Below, one piece after another: positions 23,256 to 35,209 of a stretch of 64,000 nucleotides of DNA; the stretch's first letter is position 1, and every line of letters begins with the position of its first letter. A program made the position numbers and the translations under genes. The stretch lies in NCBI GenBank assembly GCA_034231615.1, contig CM067318.1, positions 31,141,723 to 31,205,722 of the forward strand, in the 5' to 3' direction. Origin of the DNA: Meghimatium bilineatum (taxonomy: Eukaryota; Mollusca; Gastropoda; Stylommatophora; Philomycidae). A model generated the notes under the pieces. The model did no database searches. It worked only from the letters and a program-made list of their open reading frames with translations, and had not been told where the DNA came from.

Positions 23256-23803
23256 TAGCTAAGGAAGATACACAGAACATTCTAAGCACAAGTCTTTTCG
23301 ACGCTCGCTGACTAGGGAAGATACACAGACTATTCCAGCAGTTTTCCACACTAGCTAAGGAAGATACACAGAACATTCTAAGCACAAGTCTTTTCGACGC
23401 TAGCTGACTAAGGAAGATACACAGAATATTCCAGCAATTTTCCACACGGGCTGTCTAAGGAAGATACACAGAATATTCCAGCAATTTTCCACACGGACTG
23501 TCTAAGGAAGATACACAGAATATTCCAGCAATTTTCCACACGGGCTGTCTAAGGAAGACACACAGAATATTCCAGCAATTTTCCACACGGGCTGTCTAAG
23601 GAAGATACACAGAATATTCCAGCAATTTTCCACACGGACTGTCTAAGGAAGATACACAGAATATTCCAGCAATTTTCCACACGGGCTGTCTAAGGAAGAT
23701 ACACAGAATATTCCAGCAATTTTCCACACGGGCTGCCTAAGGAAGATACACAGAATATTCCAGCAATTTTCCACACTGGCTGTCTAAGGGAGATACACAG
23801 AAT
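23256..23803 (+). repeat. 47-bp minisatellite with a higher-order start
   Basis: Unit gaagatacacagaatattcc, agcaattttccacacgggct, gtctaag. The first 190 bp alternate this unit with another containing cattctaagcacaagtcttt, tcgacgct. Relics recur at 24295-24405. Confidence 0.93.
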
Positions 23804-24519
23804 ATGCGGTTCAATACAGGGATAAGTGTCTACATTATTAACAAAACACACAATAAGCTTGAAAAAATACTGAGCCAGTATTATTTAAAGAAATGAAGTA
23901 TGGGCAGTTAAGCAGTATTAGCATAAATATTACTTTATTATGTCCCTTTTTTAGTGCGCAGTAGACATATTTTTGTTGGATTGGGGGGGGGGGGAGTGAC
24001 AGATATGTGTAGTTTTTAGGAGGGGGGTTACTTTTAGGTTAGGGTTAGGGTTAATGTTAGATAGTTTTACCGATTTTTGAAAATCTGTAAATAGACATCT
24101 CCAATTAAATTAGCCATTTTGTTTTCATGGCAAAACTATCTGCCAGTAATGTAATTTCAATGACAACGTGAAAGTTGTATAACAATATTGTACATAGTAT
24201 AATAAAGTTGCTGTGAAATTGCGCATAATATTAAAATGTTGGAATGTAGGTACTTTTCCCAGTATTGTACCAAATATTCTGTCTAAACAAAGTCTTTTCC
24301 ACACTAGCTGGCTCACAAAGTGATTACCTGTGGAAGTTACCAGAATATTCCAGCAGTTTTCCTCGCGAGCTGTTTAAGGGAGATACACAGAATATTCTGT
24401 CTAAACAAAGTCACTGACCAGGAGTGATAACGCCAATGATATCATATTATTGACACTGATTGCTGATACACGTTTGGTTTTTCCAGGAACTGTCAGAACC
24501 TCTGACAGTTTGGTTATCA

Positions 24520-24890
24520 CTAACCAGGAGCAATCAATTAACTTGAGCAACCAGAAGGATATGTAGGTCATTGTGATAACAAGGCAAATCAAATGGATTG
24601 GCATCATCTTCAGAAAAGAGCCAGACGATCTCACAATAGTTGTTTTAACATGGATTCCAGAGAGCCATCTAAGACCACTCTTGTTCCATGATTAGAATAA
24701 AGGAATGTGGTTTGAAATGTGGTGTCGCTAGAAAGGAGCGGTTTCGTGGGCAAGAAAGAATGATGATCAATTAACTGCATACTGGGACCGTCAGTCAACG
24801 TGTAATGGCGGCTACACTCATGGAGAGATCTGAGAACCTATGGACTTGTCCAGAGTGCAACGACGATGATGCAATGACTAACTAACATCT
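24520..24890 (+). mobile_element. LINE family W 3' end
   Basis: NVVKCGVARKERF-type reading near 24713, then MMINQLHTGTVSQRVMAATL and ENLWTCPECNDDDAM at 24764-24880 in shifting frames, followed by actaactaacatc, the (acta) tail of family W. Confidence 0.75.
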
Positions 24891-25097
24891 AAGACCAAGG
24901 CAGATCAAGGATTAAGTGGTGAAGTGGAGGTAATGAGGGTGCTAGGCCAAAGTGGTATTACACTCCAAAGGGTGACTATTGGCTAAGTAAAATGGAAAGG
25001 GTTTTTATTTTTATGCTTCAGGACACCACAGGATGTATTGATCAGATGTTTTAATAGACTTCGCTCAAGGAAAGCAGAACTTTATGATGATTGTTCT

Positions 25098-25232
25098 TAT
25101 TCCTCTGCGTTCATTCTCAAACTTCTGCAGATTAGCAGGATTTAGTCCAGAGAATGAAATACTTTGTTTCCTGGTTTACAGCTTAGCTGTGTTATTTGTG
25201 CCTTTTGGCCTGACCCATCTGACTTCAGCATA
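25098..25232 (-). mobile_element. SINE-like family A, truncated, next to exon c
   Basis: Only the 3' module is kept (cctctgcgttcattctcaaa...gatttagtccagagaatgaa...cctgacccatctgacttcag on the + strand). It ends 39 bp before the acceptor of BLTP3 exon c, within the zone where branch point and polypyrimidine tract should lie. Confidence 0.75.
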
Positions 25233-25271
25233 ATGATGATGATTGTAATTATCTTTTCTCTCTGCTTCCAG

Positions 25272-25506
25272 TTGTCAAGGGTCAAGGTTCAGTCTATGTC
25301 TCCAACTTGGCAAACGCCAAGTGAACTCAGGTCAACCAGAATAAGAGACCAATCTCGTGGAGAAGTTCTACTCTTTAAGGAGATTGAGTGGCAAACAACT
25401 CGTATTGAAGCAACTGCAGTTGGTTTGGATGAAGATTTCTTGACACCCCTAAGGTTGATAGCCAACCAAGCAAAAATTAGAATTTGTGTCAAGAAAAGGC
25501 TGAGTG
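25272..25506 (+). CDS. BLTP3: BLTP3 exon c
   Basis: 78 codons plus one base. Key matches to the family are TRIRDQSRGEVLLFKEIEWQ (human TRIQDPQRGEVLTFKEINWQ), then TRIEA, and PLRLIANQAKIRICVKKRL (human PVRLITNQSKIRVTLKKRL type). This is the most conserved block in the window and anchors the identification. The acceptor is gcttccag and the donor gtaatt, a weaker donor consensus. A truncated SINE of family A (25098-25232) ends 39 bp upstream of this exon. Phase is 0 at the start and 1 at the end. Confidence 0.93.
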
Positions 25507-25814
25507 GTAATTTTTTTTTTAAATTTAAAAGTATTAGATTGTCTGTTTTACTTTTTGTTTTCTATGAGTTTTTATGAGTACTTTTGTCTCAGGTCACCAC
25601 AATTCATGAAGTTACCTTGTGCACTGCTCACATCAGTGCATTTTTTTGTATGTGTAGGATTTTTGAGTAAATTTCTATATTCTGCTTGGTCTCAGCATGT
25701 ATTAAGGCACCCTTTAGAAACAAAATATAAAAATCCAGCCACACTTCTCTTCTCAGTGCATTGTTTGTGTATAGAGAAACTTAATGCTGTTGAGTCTTTA
25801 ATATTATCAATCCA

Positions 25815-25945
25815 TACTTGACTTTAAGCTCTTCTTCTTCTACCATTCTCAATTGTCCCCTGCAGGACAGTCTTGGAAAGAGAATCATGCCTCATCACGT
25901 GCCCAAACAATGCAAGCTCTTTATTGTTATATGCAGCATAATCTT
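25815..25945 (-). mobile_element. LINE family Z thumb fragment
   Basis: The minus strand codes in two frames for LHCLGT-type and FPRLSCRGQLRM, equal to FGHV...DSLFKTVLQGTIENGRRR of the family, located in the intron after exon c. Confidence 0.55.
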
Positions 25946-26306
25946 GGGGTGTCTATGCCAGGCATGCAACATAGCTAGACTAATTACTCTTAAGTGCTTG
26001 AGAAAGCTCTTTAACATGTGTTGACAGGATCACATCCAAGATATGGAGATCCTTCAAAGGTCTAACGTGGAAAGCACCCATGAATTACTAATAATGTTTC
26101 TGTGCCCGTTGGACTTGTCTGTCACATTGTACACATGCCAGACAATCATCTTCCAGAGAGACTATGGTGATCTGAAGATAGGTAAAAGTTCACATGGAGG
26201 TTAGAAAAGATCTAGAAACATCACCACCCCCAAAAGTGTGCAATATTGCTCATAATTTCTAGGGATAAATAAAAATAAATATAATTTTGCCTACTTGTCT
26301 GTATCT

Positions 26307-26456
26307 TCTTCTTCTGCGTTCATTCTCAAACTCCAACTGGATCTAGCTGGATCATGGTCCTGCTAGATTTCCAGCAGGATGTAGTCCAGAAAATGGAAAT
26401 GCGTTGTGTCGCCGTTTTATTTGCGCCAATGGCCCGACACATCCATCTTCGGCGGA
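26307..26456 (-). mobile_element. SINE-like family B with 11-bp target duplication
   Basis: 150 bp. On the minus strand it starts tccgccgaagatggatgtgt and ends in a GAA tail. It is the family A 3' module with no 5' head, plus an insert of about 40 bp around the palindrome aggacNatggtcct. tgtctgtatct is duplicated at 26296-26306 and 26457-26467. Confidence 0.87.
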
Positions 26457-26629
26457 TGTCTGTATCTAAATCAGTGGTTTTTAAACTATTTTTCAACACT
26501 TGTCCGTTTCAGGACAATTATTTTCATCTGTGTAACCTCCTCCATCCAATTCCCCTTGGATCAGAGAAAAACACTCATCAACTTCTTCAGTGCTAATTAC
26601 TGTGTATCTTATGATATATTGTTGTTCAA

Positions 26630-27290
26630 ATAGTTCATAGTTAGATAGTTAATCATTGGATAGTCATCTCTGCATTCCAGACAAATCCATAGGTGCTCCG
26701 ATATCTCCTTGAGTGTATCTGCCATTACACCTCTGCTGACAATTCTGGTTCTACGTTGATTGACCATCATTCTTCTGCAAATTGCTCCCCTCTGGCAATC
26801 CCACATTTCAAACCCTTTTTCTTAATTCTAGCCATTGAATAAGAATCATCATCCACAACAAGTTCACTTTCACGTGCTCCCTTAGAGAATTCATCACATC
26901 TACCCGATCCATTGCCCCTCTCTGACATGTAACAACAGCACCTGACACCAGCAAATAAGCTCTCTCATTGTCCCAAACACCCACATGCCCAGGCACAAAA
27001 ATAAAAGTCACCATCTCCAATCGCGACCCTCTCAATATCTCAATCCATTGTTCGCGAACGAAACCCTTTTGTATTTTCATAATCATATGCATCAAGTCAC
27101 ACAGGATACAGGTTCGTACAGCCCTCTGTACTACCCATTCTAATCCTATAATCACCGCCATGATCTCCATAGTCATACTATTCGTAGTCACATCAAAAGC
27201 CTCACTCTCTTCCCTAACACTTTTCCTCTGCACACTGAACTGTGAAGTCCCATGCACTACAAACATGTCTAACCACTGATCCATCTGTGT
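26630..27290 (-). mobile_element. LINE family W RNase H and C-terminal end
   Basis: Minus strand: TMEIMAVIIGLEWV, CILCDLMHMI, VTFIFVPGHVGVWDNERAYL (an RNase H fold with the GH-G-NE-A motif), then DRVDVMNSLREHV, MMVNQRRTRIVSRGVMADTLK and HLWICLECRDD. It ends in an (acta)-type tail near 26640. Stops break it. Confidence 0.83.
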
Positions 27291-27704
27291 ATATAATCAT
27301 ACCCCCCTTCACCAGAGTTCCCATTGACCACCATCTGCACCTCAGCCTCTACCGCCACATAGTTACCTTATGTAGTTACCCAGGGCCCAGAAATGTAATG
27401 TTGTAGCATTACTCATCAACATTTGGATATCGATAACAACAACAACATCCCAGGGCACCCCATAGGTATGTCTCCATATCAATTGTGTTCTCCCTGCAGA
27501 ATATTTTGATCCTGTGGTATCGTATGGCCCATGTTGAGAACATAGAAAGCATCAGAAGCATTAACATAGATGCCTGAGCACATACTGTAGGACTGACTGT
27601 CTTACCTTGCTGTTCACATACAGAACAACAATCTGAACCACAGGTGCATCTCTGAAAATCAAGTTATGAAGACGTAAAACAAAATGCTTCATTCATGACA
27701 TAGC

Positions 27705-27905
27705 AAATGCATAGTAATTGATCACATAATTTGTGTAGTATCGGGAACCTACTACAAATATCTAAAATAACTGTTCCATACATGACCAGTATCTGACAAA
27801 ACACATAGTAATTGATCACATATTTTGTGTAGTATCGTGAAACTACTACAAAGATCTAAAACAACTGTTCCATACATGATTATTATCAGACTAGATACAT
27901 ACCGG
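27705..27905 (+). repeat. About 98-bp tandem duplication
   Basis: acatagtaattgatcacata, tttgtgtagtatcg, actactacaaa, aacaactgttccatacatga occurs twice plus a partial third copy. Confidence 0.85.
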
Positions 27906-28043
27906 TAGTAATTTATCACAGAAGGAAAAAAAGAAGAGTAATGTTTAAAAGATTACTTATTTTTTCCTTTATTTATATTTAACTTCTCCTTCAATTACTT
28001 TTCACAGATGTTCAGTCAAGTTATTAATCATAACACAAAATAT

Positions 28044-28103
28044 TCTATTCTCTGGACTACATCCTGCTGACCAGCAAGAGTTTGAGAAGGAACACAGAAC
28101 TTC
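28044..28103 (+). mobile_element. SINE 3' module fragment near exon d
   Basis: ttctattctctggactacat, cctgctgaccagcaagagtt, then tgagaaggaacacagaa: only the terminal 60 bp of family A. Confidence 0.55.
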
Positions 28104-28217
28104 TTTTAAGCCATTCTCTTTATGCTTCCATTATAGTCTATATCTTGTTTCAAGAAATATATATACAATTTTTTTTAATGTATAGATATATTGAAATAAT
28201 GATCACTCAACTTTCAG

Positions 28218-28381
28218 ACTGTGCCATCATATCATCAAGACTGACCTTGCTTCTGGATGATCTACTGTGGGTTCTGACCATCACACAGCTTAAGGCTGCA
28301 ATCTTATATGCCAACTCACTGAAAGAAGTAATTGAAAGGTCTGCTCAACAAAGCAAGAGATTGGCTGCTGAAAAACTGAAG
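28218..28381 (+). CDS. BLTP3: BLTP3 exon d
   Basis: Two bases finish the Asp codon started in exon c, then 54 codons. LTLLLDDLLWVLTITQLKAA matches human LVLILDDLLWVLTDSQLKAM almost residue for residue; the following helix-like segment (YANSLKEVIERSAQQSKRLA) matches the human YAKSLSEAIEKSTEQRK region. The acceptor is aactttcag and the donor gtaaat; the exon ends in phase 0. A SINE 3' module fragment (28044-28103) lies about 115 bp upstream, and a LINE begins about 210 bp downstream. Confidence 0.93.
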
Positions 28382-29973
28382 GTAAATATTTATGATAGAA
28401 ATTGATAATTTTGTTACTAGAAACAGTATCCTACAGCAAAGCATATGATTGGTGATCCAGTAGTCCATGAGCTTATGCCCTGTAACCCAAGTGTATGATA
28501 TATGGATGTGTTTGTAAGCTGTTTTGTTCCATATAGGGTGTTCTATTTATCTGGTTTCTGAGGGAGAAGCATTTTTTTATTATCCAGCATTGGACAAACA
28601 TGAGCATAGATGGAAAACATCCTCATGGGAAAACAGGAAGCTGACTACTTTGCAGACTTATTTGCTGAAGACAACATCAAATTTAGCCCAGGAAACAACT
28701 GGAGATTCATGAGAAGCGATAAAACATTGAAAAAGATGAAACCATATCTGAAGTTGTAGAGGCACCAATCACACTCATAGAACTGGAGCATGAAGTATCT
28801 AAACTGTAAATGAGGAAGTCACCTGGTGCAGATGGAGTGTCCAATAATATGATAAAAAATCTGGGAATTGCAGCAGAAACAAAGCTACATAAGATCATCA
28901 ATATATGTTGGACTACAGGCAATGCTCCACAGACATGGATGAAAGCAATCACGATACCAATCCCTAAATCAGGAAAAGATAGCACCACATTCTCCAACTA
29001 CAGATCAATCTGTCTCACAATTGTCTATGCAAAACTATGGAGCATATTACCAACCAAAGATTGTACATTGAGCATAAAACTCCTCGTATCACACCAAGGA
29101 GGCTTCATACTCAACTGAAGATATGCAACTTAGTTTTCTCAAGAGATGCATTTAAAGATAAGAAACTGGTCCTAGCAGCCAGGATAGACCTGAGGAAAGT
29201 TTTTGACTAGGTTTGGAAAGGAGGACTTATTGAGAAATTGTGGAGTGAATAGTAGGATGGATAAAAGCATACCTACATAACAGAAGAGCTAGAGTACAAC
29301 TAGATGGTTACACAAGCAAGAAAATCCTACTATGTCATGGGATACCATAGGGAGGGGTATTATCCATCATGCTGTTTCTGGTCTAAATGAATGATCTGGT
29401 TGCTGAACTACAACATGGTACAAAAGTAACAATGTATGCTGGTGACCTGGTAATTTGGTGCATGGAAGAACATGCGACAGTGGCTACCAAACAGGTACAG
29501 AGAGCTATAAATGCCTTAACCACATTGAAAATCAGATGATGTGTCAGCATCAACATTAATCATCATCCCAGTTGAGCTGAATGGTCATTGTCAACTCCAA
29601 CAGACGAACAACACAGATAAGTGCAGCACTACTCTCTTTACTCTTTCACCAAAACAAAAAGCTGGTGACATCTAGATAAATGGAGAACTCTTGAAGGAAG
29701 ACAAATAAACAACGCCTTTTGGAGTAACATTTTTTTATACATGGAAGGAACACATCAACAAAGCAGCAACAAAGGCCAAAGTTTATTGCTTTGGTTCGAT
29801 AAACTGAAGTGAAGGTCAAATCTATGTGATACTCATAGATATACTGAGAAAAGTAAGTGGAGAGCAAATGGGAAAATACTTAATAAAGTTTGCCAGCAGG
29901 GCATACGACCACACCTGAAATATGGGTCTGCTGCATGGTATCCAGCATAAAATACTACATTACATGAGCTAGT

Positions 29974-30508
29974 GTGTCATGTGACGTATTCTCTCCAGAA
30001 CGCTGTCTTCCTAATTATCTCCCTGAATCGTTCTGTCTTGGGCATGCATTTTCCAACAACGTATTCATGTTATCTTTAATGTCGTCAGTCCATCGTCTTC
30101 TTGGTCTGCCTTTCCTTCTCCGCCCAAGTACTCTGACCTCCATTATTTGTCTTTCTAAACAGTTTGTGTCTCTTTATATGACCAAATAGGTGTAGTTTTC
30201 TCTTTATATTGTGTTTAGTAATTAACATTCTGGAATCTTCAATGTGTTTATAATATCTGAGTTTATCTTTTTTTTCTTCCATGATATTCTAAGTATTCTT
30301 CTGTAATATTTCATCTCAAAGGCGTTGATCTTCTTTGCCACTGTTTTACTTAAGGAAATTTTGAGGCACATTATTCCCGTAGGTTGCCATTACTCATTAC
30401 TTTCGGGAAGGAACAACCACCAATCGTACACCATAAAGAGAACACATTCATTTTAGTCTGCCATTTTGGCAAGACATTCATTATAGTCAGTCATATTGTT
30501 GGAGAGCT
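29974..30508 (-). mobile_element. Nested insertion carrying a LINE reverse-transcriptase tail
   Basis: It interrupts the host LINE between GIRPHLKYGSAAW and LDKVNNQALRI. Shared gagctag at both edges may be the target duplication. On the minus strand 30085-30282 reads LHLFGHIKRHKLFRKTNNGG, the thumb-type end (FGH-KRH) common to invertebrate LINEs. Confidence 0.65.
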
Positions 30509-30896
30509 AGATAAGGTGAACAACCAGGCACTTTGAATCATCACTGGGGCAATAAAATCAATGCCTATAGTAGAGATGGAGAAAATGGAAAGGGTGCAAA
30601 CACTGAATGAATGCAGAGACACAAAAATGCTAATACATTCAGAAAATTTTCACTGTATGCAAGCCATCCAATAAAAGACAGAATTTCAAAACTGAGTAAT
30701 GGGGCGACTGAAAAGATGTGACTTTATCCATCAGACCAAACGGCTCTGTAGAAAAATCTCATACTGCCTGAAGTTGACAGCCCCCTTATCCATTCATATC
30801 CAAACAGAAATGGAAGTTTTCAGTGAGAATGAACAGAACAGTGTACAATGTAAAACAGCCACTCTCAGTCTACTGGATAATGAATATCCACAAGAC

Positions 30897-31041
30897 TTCT
30901 TCTTTCGTACACTTGAAACATGTCTATATCTGTAATTCTGTCTCCTTAATAAAACTCACTGTCTTTTGTAGTTCATACAGTGTCCCATAGAGTTTTGATT
31001 CCAGTGTTGTTTTCTCTGGCCAATATGTCTGCCTCAGCATT
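30897..31041 (-). mobile_element. 5'-truncated family X 3' end inserted into the RNase H region
   Basis: The minus strand carries ggaaatgctgaggcagacat...atggaatcaaa-type sequence ending tttcaagtgtacgaaagaag, the same 3' end as at 50200-50335. tccacaagac is repeated at 30887-30896 and 31042-31051. Removing the insert restores the reading LDNEYPQDIWIRVYT of the host LINE, so the insertion is real and later. Confidence 0.87.
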
Positions 31042-32351
31042 TCCACAAGACATATGGATAAGAGTATATACAAATAAATGGGTTAGCAGAGAATGAAGGG
31101 AAGTATGGGAATATAGCCAAACAATGTTAGGGATATAATTAAAGTACCAACTGATAAATTCTGTCATAATTACGAGGCAGAAATCCAGGCAATCAAAGGT
31201 GGCAACTGAAAAACTGCTGAGCACCAATCTCAGTTCACAGCTAGTAGTATTCCTCACAGATGCAAGATCAGTACTCCAAGTGCTCCAGTCCAGAAAACTA
31301 CCAGGCCTGCAAATACTACTGACTAAACTGAGCAATCAGCATAAAGTAGCTATCTATGCAGTGGATACCATCACATTGTGGAATACCTATAAACGAGAAA
31401 GCAGATCATCTGGCTGAGGGAGGTGTTGAGGATCAACCAGGTATGCCAATAACGTACCATCAAAAGAAACAGATAATCACAGTAATTAGAAAACCACCTC
31501 CAACACAAGATGACTACTACATTTTGGACACAGACCAGACCAAGTTGTCATTCTACGCCTCAGAACAGGACACAACCGACTCCACAATCACATCTACACA
31601 CAATTCAAGATTGGCAACACAACCATGTGTAAATGTGGACAGACAGCGGAGCATATTCTTCAGGAATGCCCAGAATATGAAATGCTGAGGCAAATACACT
31701 GGCCCAGAGAAACAACAGTGGAAGAAAAACCCAACTGACCTCTGTACGAGTTACAAAATACAATCAAGTTTATAGAAGAAACAAAACTTCAGATATAAGC
31801 ATGTTCCCGGTGAATCAAAGGAGAAATAAGGTTGAGTGCACAGCCAGCACTCTCATGTGTGTTGTGGTTGTATTCTGTTGAGTTTATTGTTAACCTGTAC
31901 ATGTTGGGTGCCAAGTCAGAAGATGGTACTCTGGTCTTTCCTTCACAAGATGTTGATGTCTTTTTATTTCGGAACAACTGCACCAAAGGATTCTACTGAC
32001 ACATATTTATAAGAATTCTGCAGTCTCTTAATATTTTATAATGTCAGCCTCCAGTATATTCACAAGCGTTGCCTTCATATTGACATTAAAGTTCTTTAAC
32101 ATGATATTTATTATAATTTGTTAGTACTATATACCTTTTCACATCCCAAATATCACTCTTAAGAGAATGTGGTATTTAAAATATTCACAAAATGTGAAAT
32201 TTTATTTGTAAAACAACTTACTAGAACATTAGGGGAATTCAGAAAAATATGACTTATTACTACCTTAAGCAAGCAAAAAATAAGAAAGTTTTGTTTCATA
32301 TAAGTCTATGATACAAGGGGACGAATAATCAATTTTGTTGATACTATTGTC

Positions 32352-32485
32352 ACAAAGTCTGATGTGTTGGGCCATTTGCAAAAGTAAAAGAGCAACACAA
32401 CCCATTTCAATTCTCTGGACTACATCCTGCTAGAAATTTAAGAGGACCATCCTGCTACAAGTGTGAGCCAGTGGGAGTGGGAATA
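32352..32485 (+). mobile_element. SINE-like family B, diverged
   Basis: agtctgatgtgttgggccat, ttcaattctctggactacat, cctgctagaaatttaagagg, agccagtgggagtggga. Confidence 0.7.
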
Positions 32486-32812
32486 AACACATACAAAAAG
32501 TAAATTTATATTGACTGGAACCTATATATCCGAGTAGAAAATCATGACAGGCAGCTGAACTATACTTTGGTGTGTCATGTCCTTGATCAGTTGATAGAAA
32601 TATGTTTCAATAGAGAAGCCTCCTACTCAAAGGGGGTCTATGTTTATATGCAGAAGGTATGTTCATGCAGATATCCAATTATCTGAAAGTCTGCAACCAT
32701 TTGGTAGTGTAAATTTTGGCCTCTTGACTACACAATCCTGAGGTCCTGCATGAGTTCAATGACTTCAATACAGTCATATCTGTGAACATTGACAAGTATG
32801 ATTGTTTAATAG

Positions 32813-32987
32813 AAACAAGGTCACATATCTGAAGGTAGCCAGAACAATCAGCAGCATCAGAGGTCAGCACCAGACAGACAAGAGTCGACCACAGCCAAGT
32901 ATTTCTCACGCTTTGATGTCATCAGCACCTCCTACCATCTTATCACTAGTAGATTTGACCTTCACCTTTGTGATGACAGTAGCCCAG
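32813..32987 (+). CDS. BLTP3: BLTP3 exon e
   Basis: The conserved part is KYFSRFDVISTSYHLIT, RFDLHLCDD, matching human FNDFDVKETSHHLVISHLDLHICDD. The donor is gtgagt, one base into a codon. The 5' boundary is less sure. The frame is open back to a TAG at 32810-32812; I placed the acceptor at that AG (gtttaatag), which gives a Gln-rich low-complexity lead (QNNQQHQR) like the variable linker of the human protein. In-frame alternatives start at 32843, 32852, 32855 or 32861 and would only shorten the linker. All keep phase 0 from exon d. Confidence 0.87.
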
Positions 32988-34014
32988 GTGAGTTATTTCA
33001 TGCCTATAACTTGGATTATGTAAGCTGCGATAAGATCTTGCACATGAAGAGATAACTGTGCTTTGTTGATTCATTGTTTCTATCCTCAGAAATGGCAAGA
33101 AATGAAGCCCTTGTATCCTATTTGCAGTTTAGGAGATGGCTTCCCCAGAAATTTTGTTTCATACCTAGACTTCAAATCTCAGTGGTATGCAATGCTTTAA
33201 GAACAAGCCTAAATAATAACCACACTGTCCAAGGATACCTGACACGGTAGAGAGCGCAGCAGTAACAGAAATTAGAAGCATTGACAACTATGATAATGTA
33301 TTTTCACAGATTACTAATATAACTTAAAAAAGCAAAAAATAAGGACTTTTTCAACATTATGATCCAATATGAACCTTGGTCCTTTCCTAGAAGAGGGGCC
33401 TGCAATTTTAGCGGGATATGAGACAAAAGATAGAAAAATAGGATAATAATATTGCGTTCTTCACATTTTTATTCTTTATGTCCGTGGCATTATATACTAA
33501 ACACCAACCCGGTGTTTATTACTTACCCCACCATTCAATCCGTTGATTGTACTGTTTAACAGTATAGTTCTGGGTATTCCTTCCCACAGCATAGTAAATT
33601 AAGATAGTGTGTCCACCATGTATATTTTTACATCTGGAGGACACTCCTTGCAATGGTAACAGCAATTTATTGATTTAAAGAAAGTTCAGCTCAATTATGG
33701 CAGCCATTTTGGAATGCATTTGTAGAGTGATGTCACAAATTACGTAAAATTTGGGATCTGCACAGATATCTTAAAAAGTGTGATATGTAGACCCTTCTCC
33801 TAGGAAATGACCATGAACTGAAACTAAACACAAATAATATGATTTCCAGTTTGTGATTTTTATTGATACCATGGCCCAGCGCTGGGTGCCTATGGATACT
33901 TGACAGGTAGGGTACCTGTTATGCTTGGCAGGGTAACTAAAGCCCATTAATCCATCCTCCATGTTGCGGAAAGGTAGAAAAGCCACAAAACGCCTAAAAT
34001 TTACTCAAAGTATG

Positions 34015-34150
34015 AGACTTCCTCTCAAAGCATTGCACACCAATGAGAGAATCTTTTTGGTATGAGCTATGTGAAATAAAGCTCTGGAAAAACCACCTCA
34101 TTGCACATAGGAAGCAAGAGCCAATCGCTCATAATTCCTGGGGATCAAAA
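34015..34150 (+). repeat. Family D repeat
   Basis: aaagctctggaaaaaccacc, tcattgcacataggaagcaa, gagccaatcgctcataattc, ctggggatcaaaac. A family A SINE follows without a gap. Confidence 0.6.
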
Positions 34151-34378
34151 CAATAACAACCTGTCAAGCATGTCGTAAGAGGTGACTAGGGAGGTTTTGG
34201 GATGGAGTTGGTTGTCCTATACCATATATGGTCAAAGTAACACAGAAGCTACGATGATGTCAGATGTGTCAGGCTAAAAGGTAATCAAAGGTATCACAGC
34301 TAAGCTGTAAACAATTGACCCCATTCACCAGACTATGTCCTGATGATAAACAGGAGTTTGAGATTAAACGAAGGTCTG
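34150..34378 (+). mobile_element. SINE-like family A, diverged
   Basis: agcatgtcgtaagaggtgac, ggatggagttggttgtccta, gatgtgtcaggctaaaaggt, then ccagactatgtcctgatgat and aggagtttgagattaaacg. It is joined directly to a family D repeat on its left (34015-34150). Confidence 0.72.
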
Positions 34379-34657
34379 CTTTTGATCACAGTCACATATA
34401 ACTGCATGACCTTAATATGATCATTTTAAAATATCTTGTGGCCTTCTGTCTCTATTTCAATAATGATACTTCAAGCTGTGAAATGATTCAAGCATGCTTG
34501 ACTGTTGTTAGCTTTCAGCATTCATGCTGTTGTATAGCATGTTGTATAGTATCCATACAGTTCTCTTGTATGGATGGCCTACTAGCAATATGGCTATAAA
34601 TATCCACCTTTCAACAAAGTGGTAAAAATACTAAGCATAATTTTACCATGTCAAATT

Positions 34658-34795
34658 CAGATGTGTCTGGCCATTGGTGCAAATAGAATGGCTACACAGC
34701 GCATTTTCATTCTCAGGACTAAATTCTGCCAGAAATCTAGGTGGACCATTGTTCAATTACAAGATTGATTCCATGGGAGTTTGAGAATGAAAAGA
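34658..34795 (+). mobile_element. SINE-like family B, diverged
   Basis: cagatgtgtctggccattgg, gcgcattttcattctcagga, gccagaaatctaggtggacc, tgggagtttgagaatgaaaa. Confidence 0.75.
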
Positions 34796-35209
34796 ATAAT
34801 CTACAGCGTGTAGTGTTTCCAAACTGTCAACTAAGTGCTAACTACCCTGACATTGCTTATTTTTAGTCAGTATACAAGAGTGAGTGTTTTGAAAGTAATA
34901 TGGCAATTGAAAGATTGGTTAGAATGTACATAGATTCACTCAGAATCCACTATAGGGGCGCAGTAGTTACTTTCAGCAAGCAAGTATGAGTATAAAAACT
35001 TTTACGCTGTATTTACACAAATTTCCGGTGAAAATAGTGGCTTTATATTATAAAATAGTACTCAGTTCACTTGAACTTTCAAGAAAATAGTGGCTTTATA
35101 TTGTAAAATAGTACTCCGTTCACTTGAACTTTCAAGAAAATAGTGAAATCCAAGTGTTTCATGTGACACAAGCAACATCACTTGAAAGAATGGATTTATT
35201 CATTAGTTT

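Larger units (their letters stand above)
28590..31830 (+). mobile_element. LINE family X (reverse transcriptase plus RNase H), broken by nested insertions
   Basis: Parts in order: a linker (QEADYFADLFAEDNIKF, from about 28630), the reverse transcriptase start (SPGADGVSNNMIKNLG, 28822; PIPKSGKDS, NYRSICL), palm motifs in shifting frames (GIP-GGVLS near 29340; a YADD-like YAGDLV near 29435), the C-terminal thumb (GIRPHLKYGSAAW, 29900; LDKVNNQALRIIT, 30508), an RNase H domain (DIWIRVYT, 31052; NYEAEIQAIK, 31170; VVFLTDARSVLQVLQS, 31247; QWIPSHCGIPINEKADHLA, 31358) and a Cys/His end (CKCGQTAEHILQECPEYE, 31630). Stops and frameshifts make it dead. RNase H after RT puts it in the I/Jockey-like group by general knowledge. 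Confidence 0.88.

Noticed and set aside
23256-23803. 47-bp repeats as a CRISPR-like array
   Set aside because: Whole unit is conserved with no unique spacers; eukaryotic intron context; ordinary minisatellite.
24036-24056. ttaggg run as a chromosome end
   Set aside because: Only about three units, flanked by intron sequence and exons on both sides.
26808-27284. 158-codon minus-strand frame as a host RNase H-like gene
   Set aside because: Its motifs match the RNase H end of LINE W, which has at least five other fragments here (3.9, 16.3, 24.6, 36 and 62 kb).
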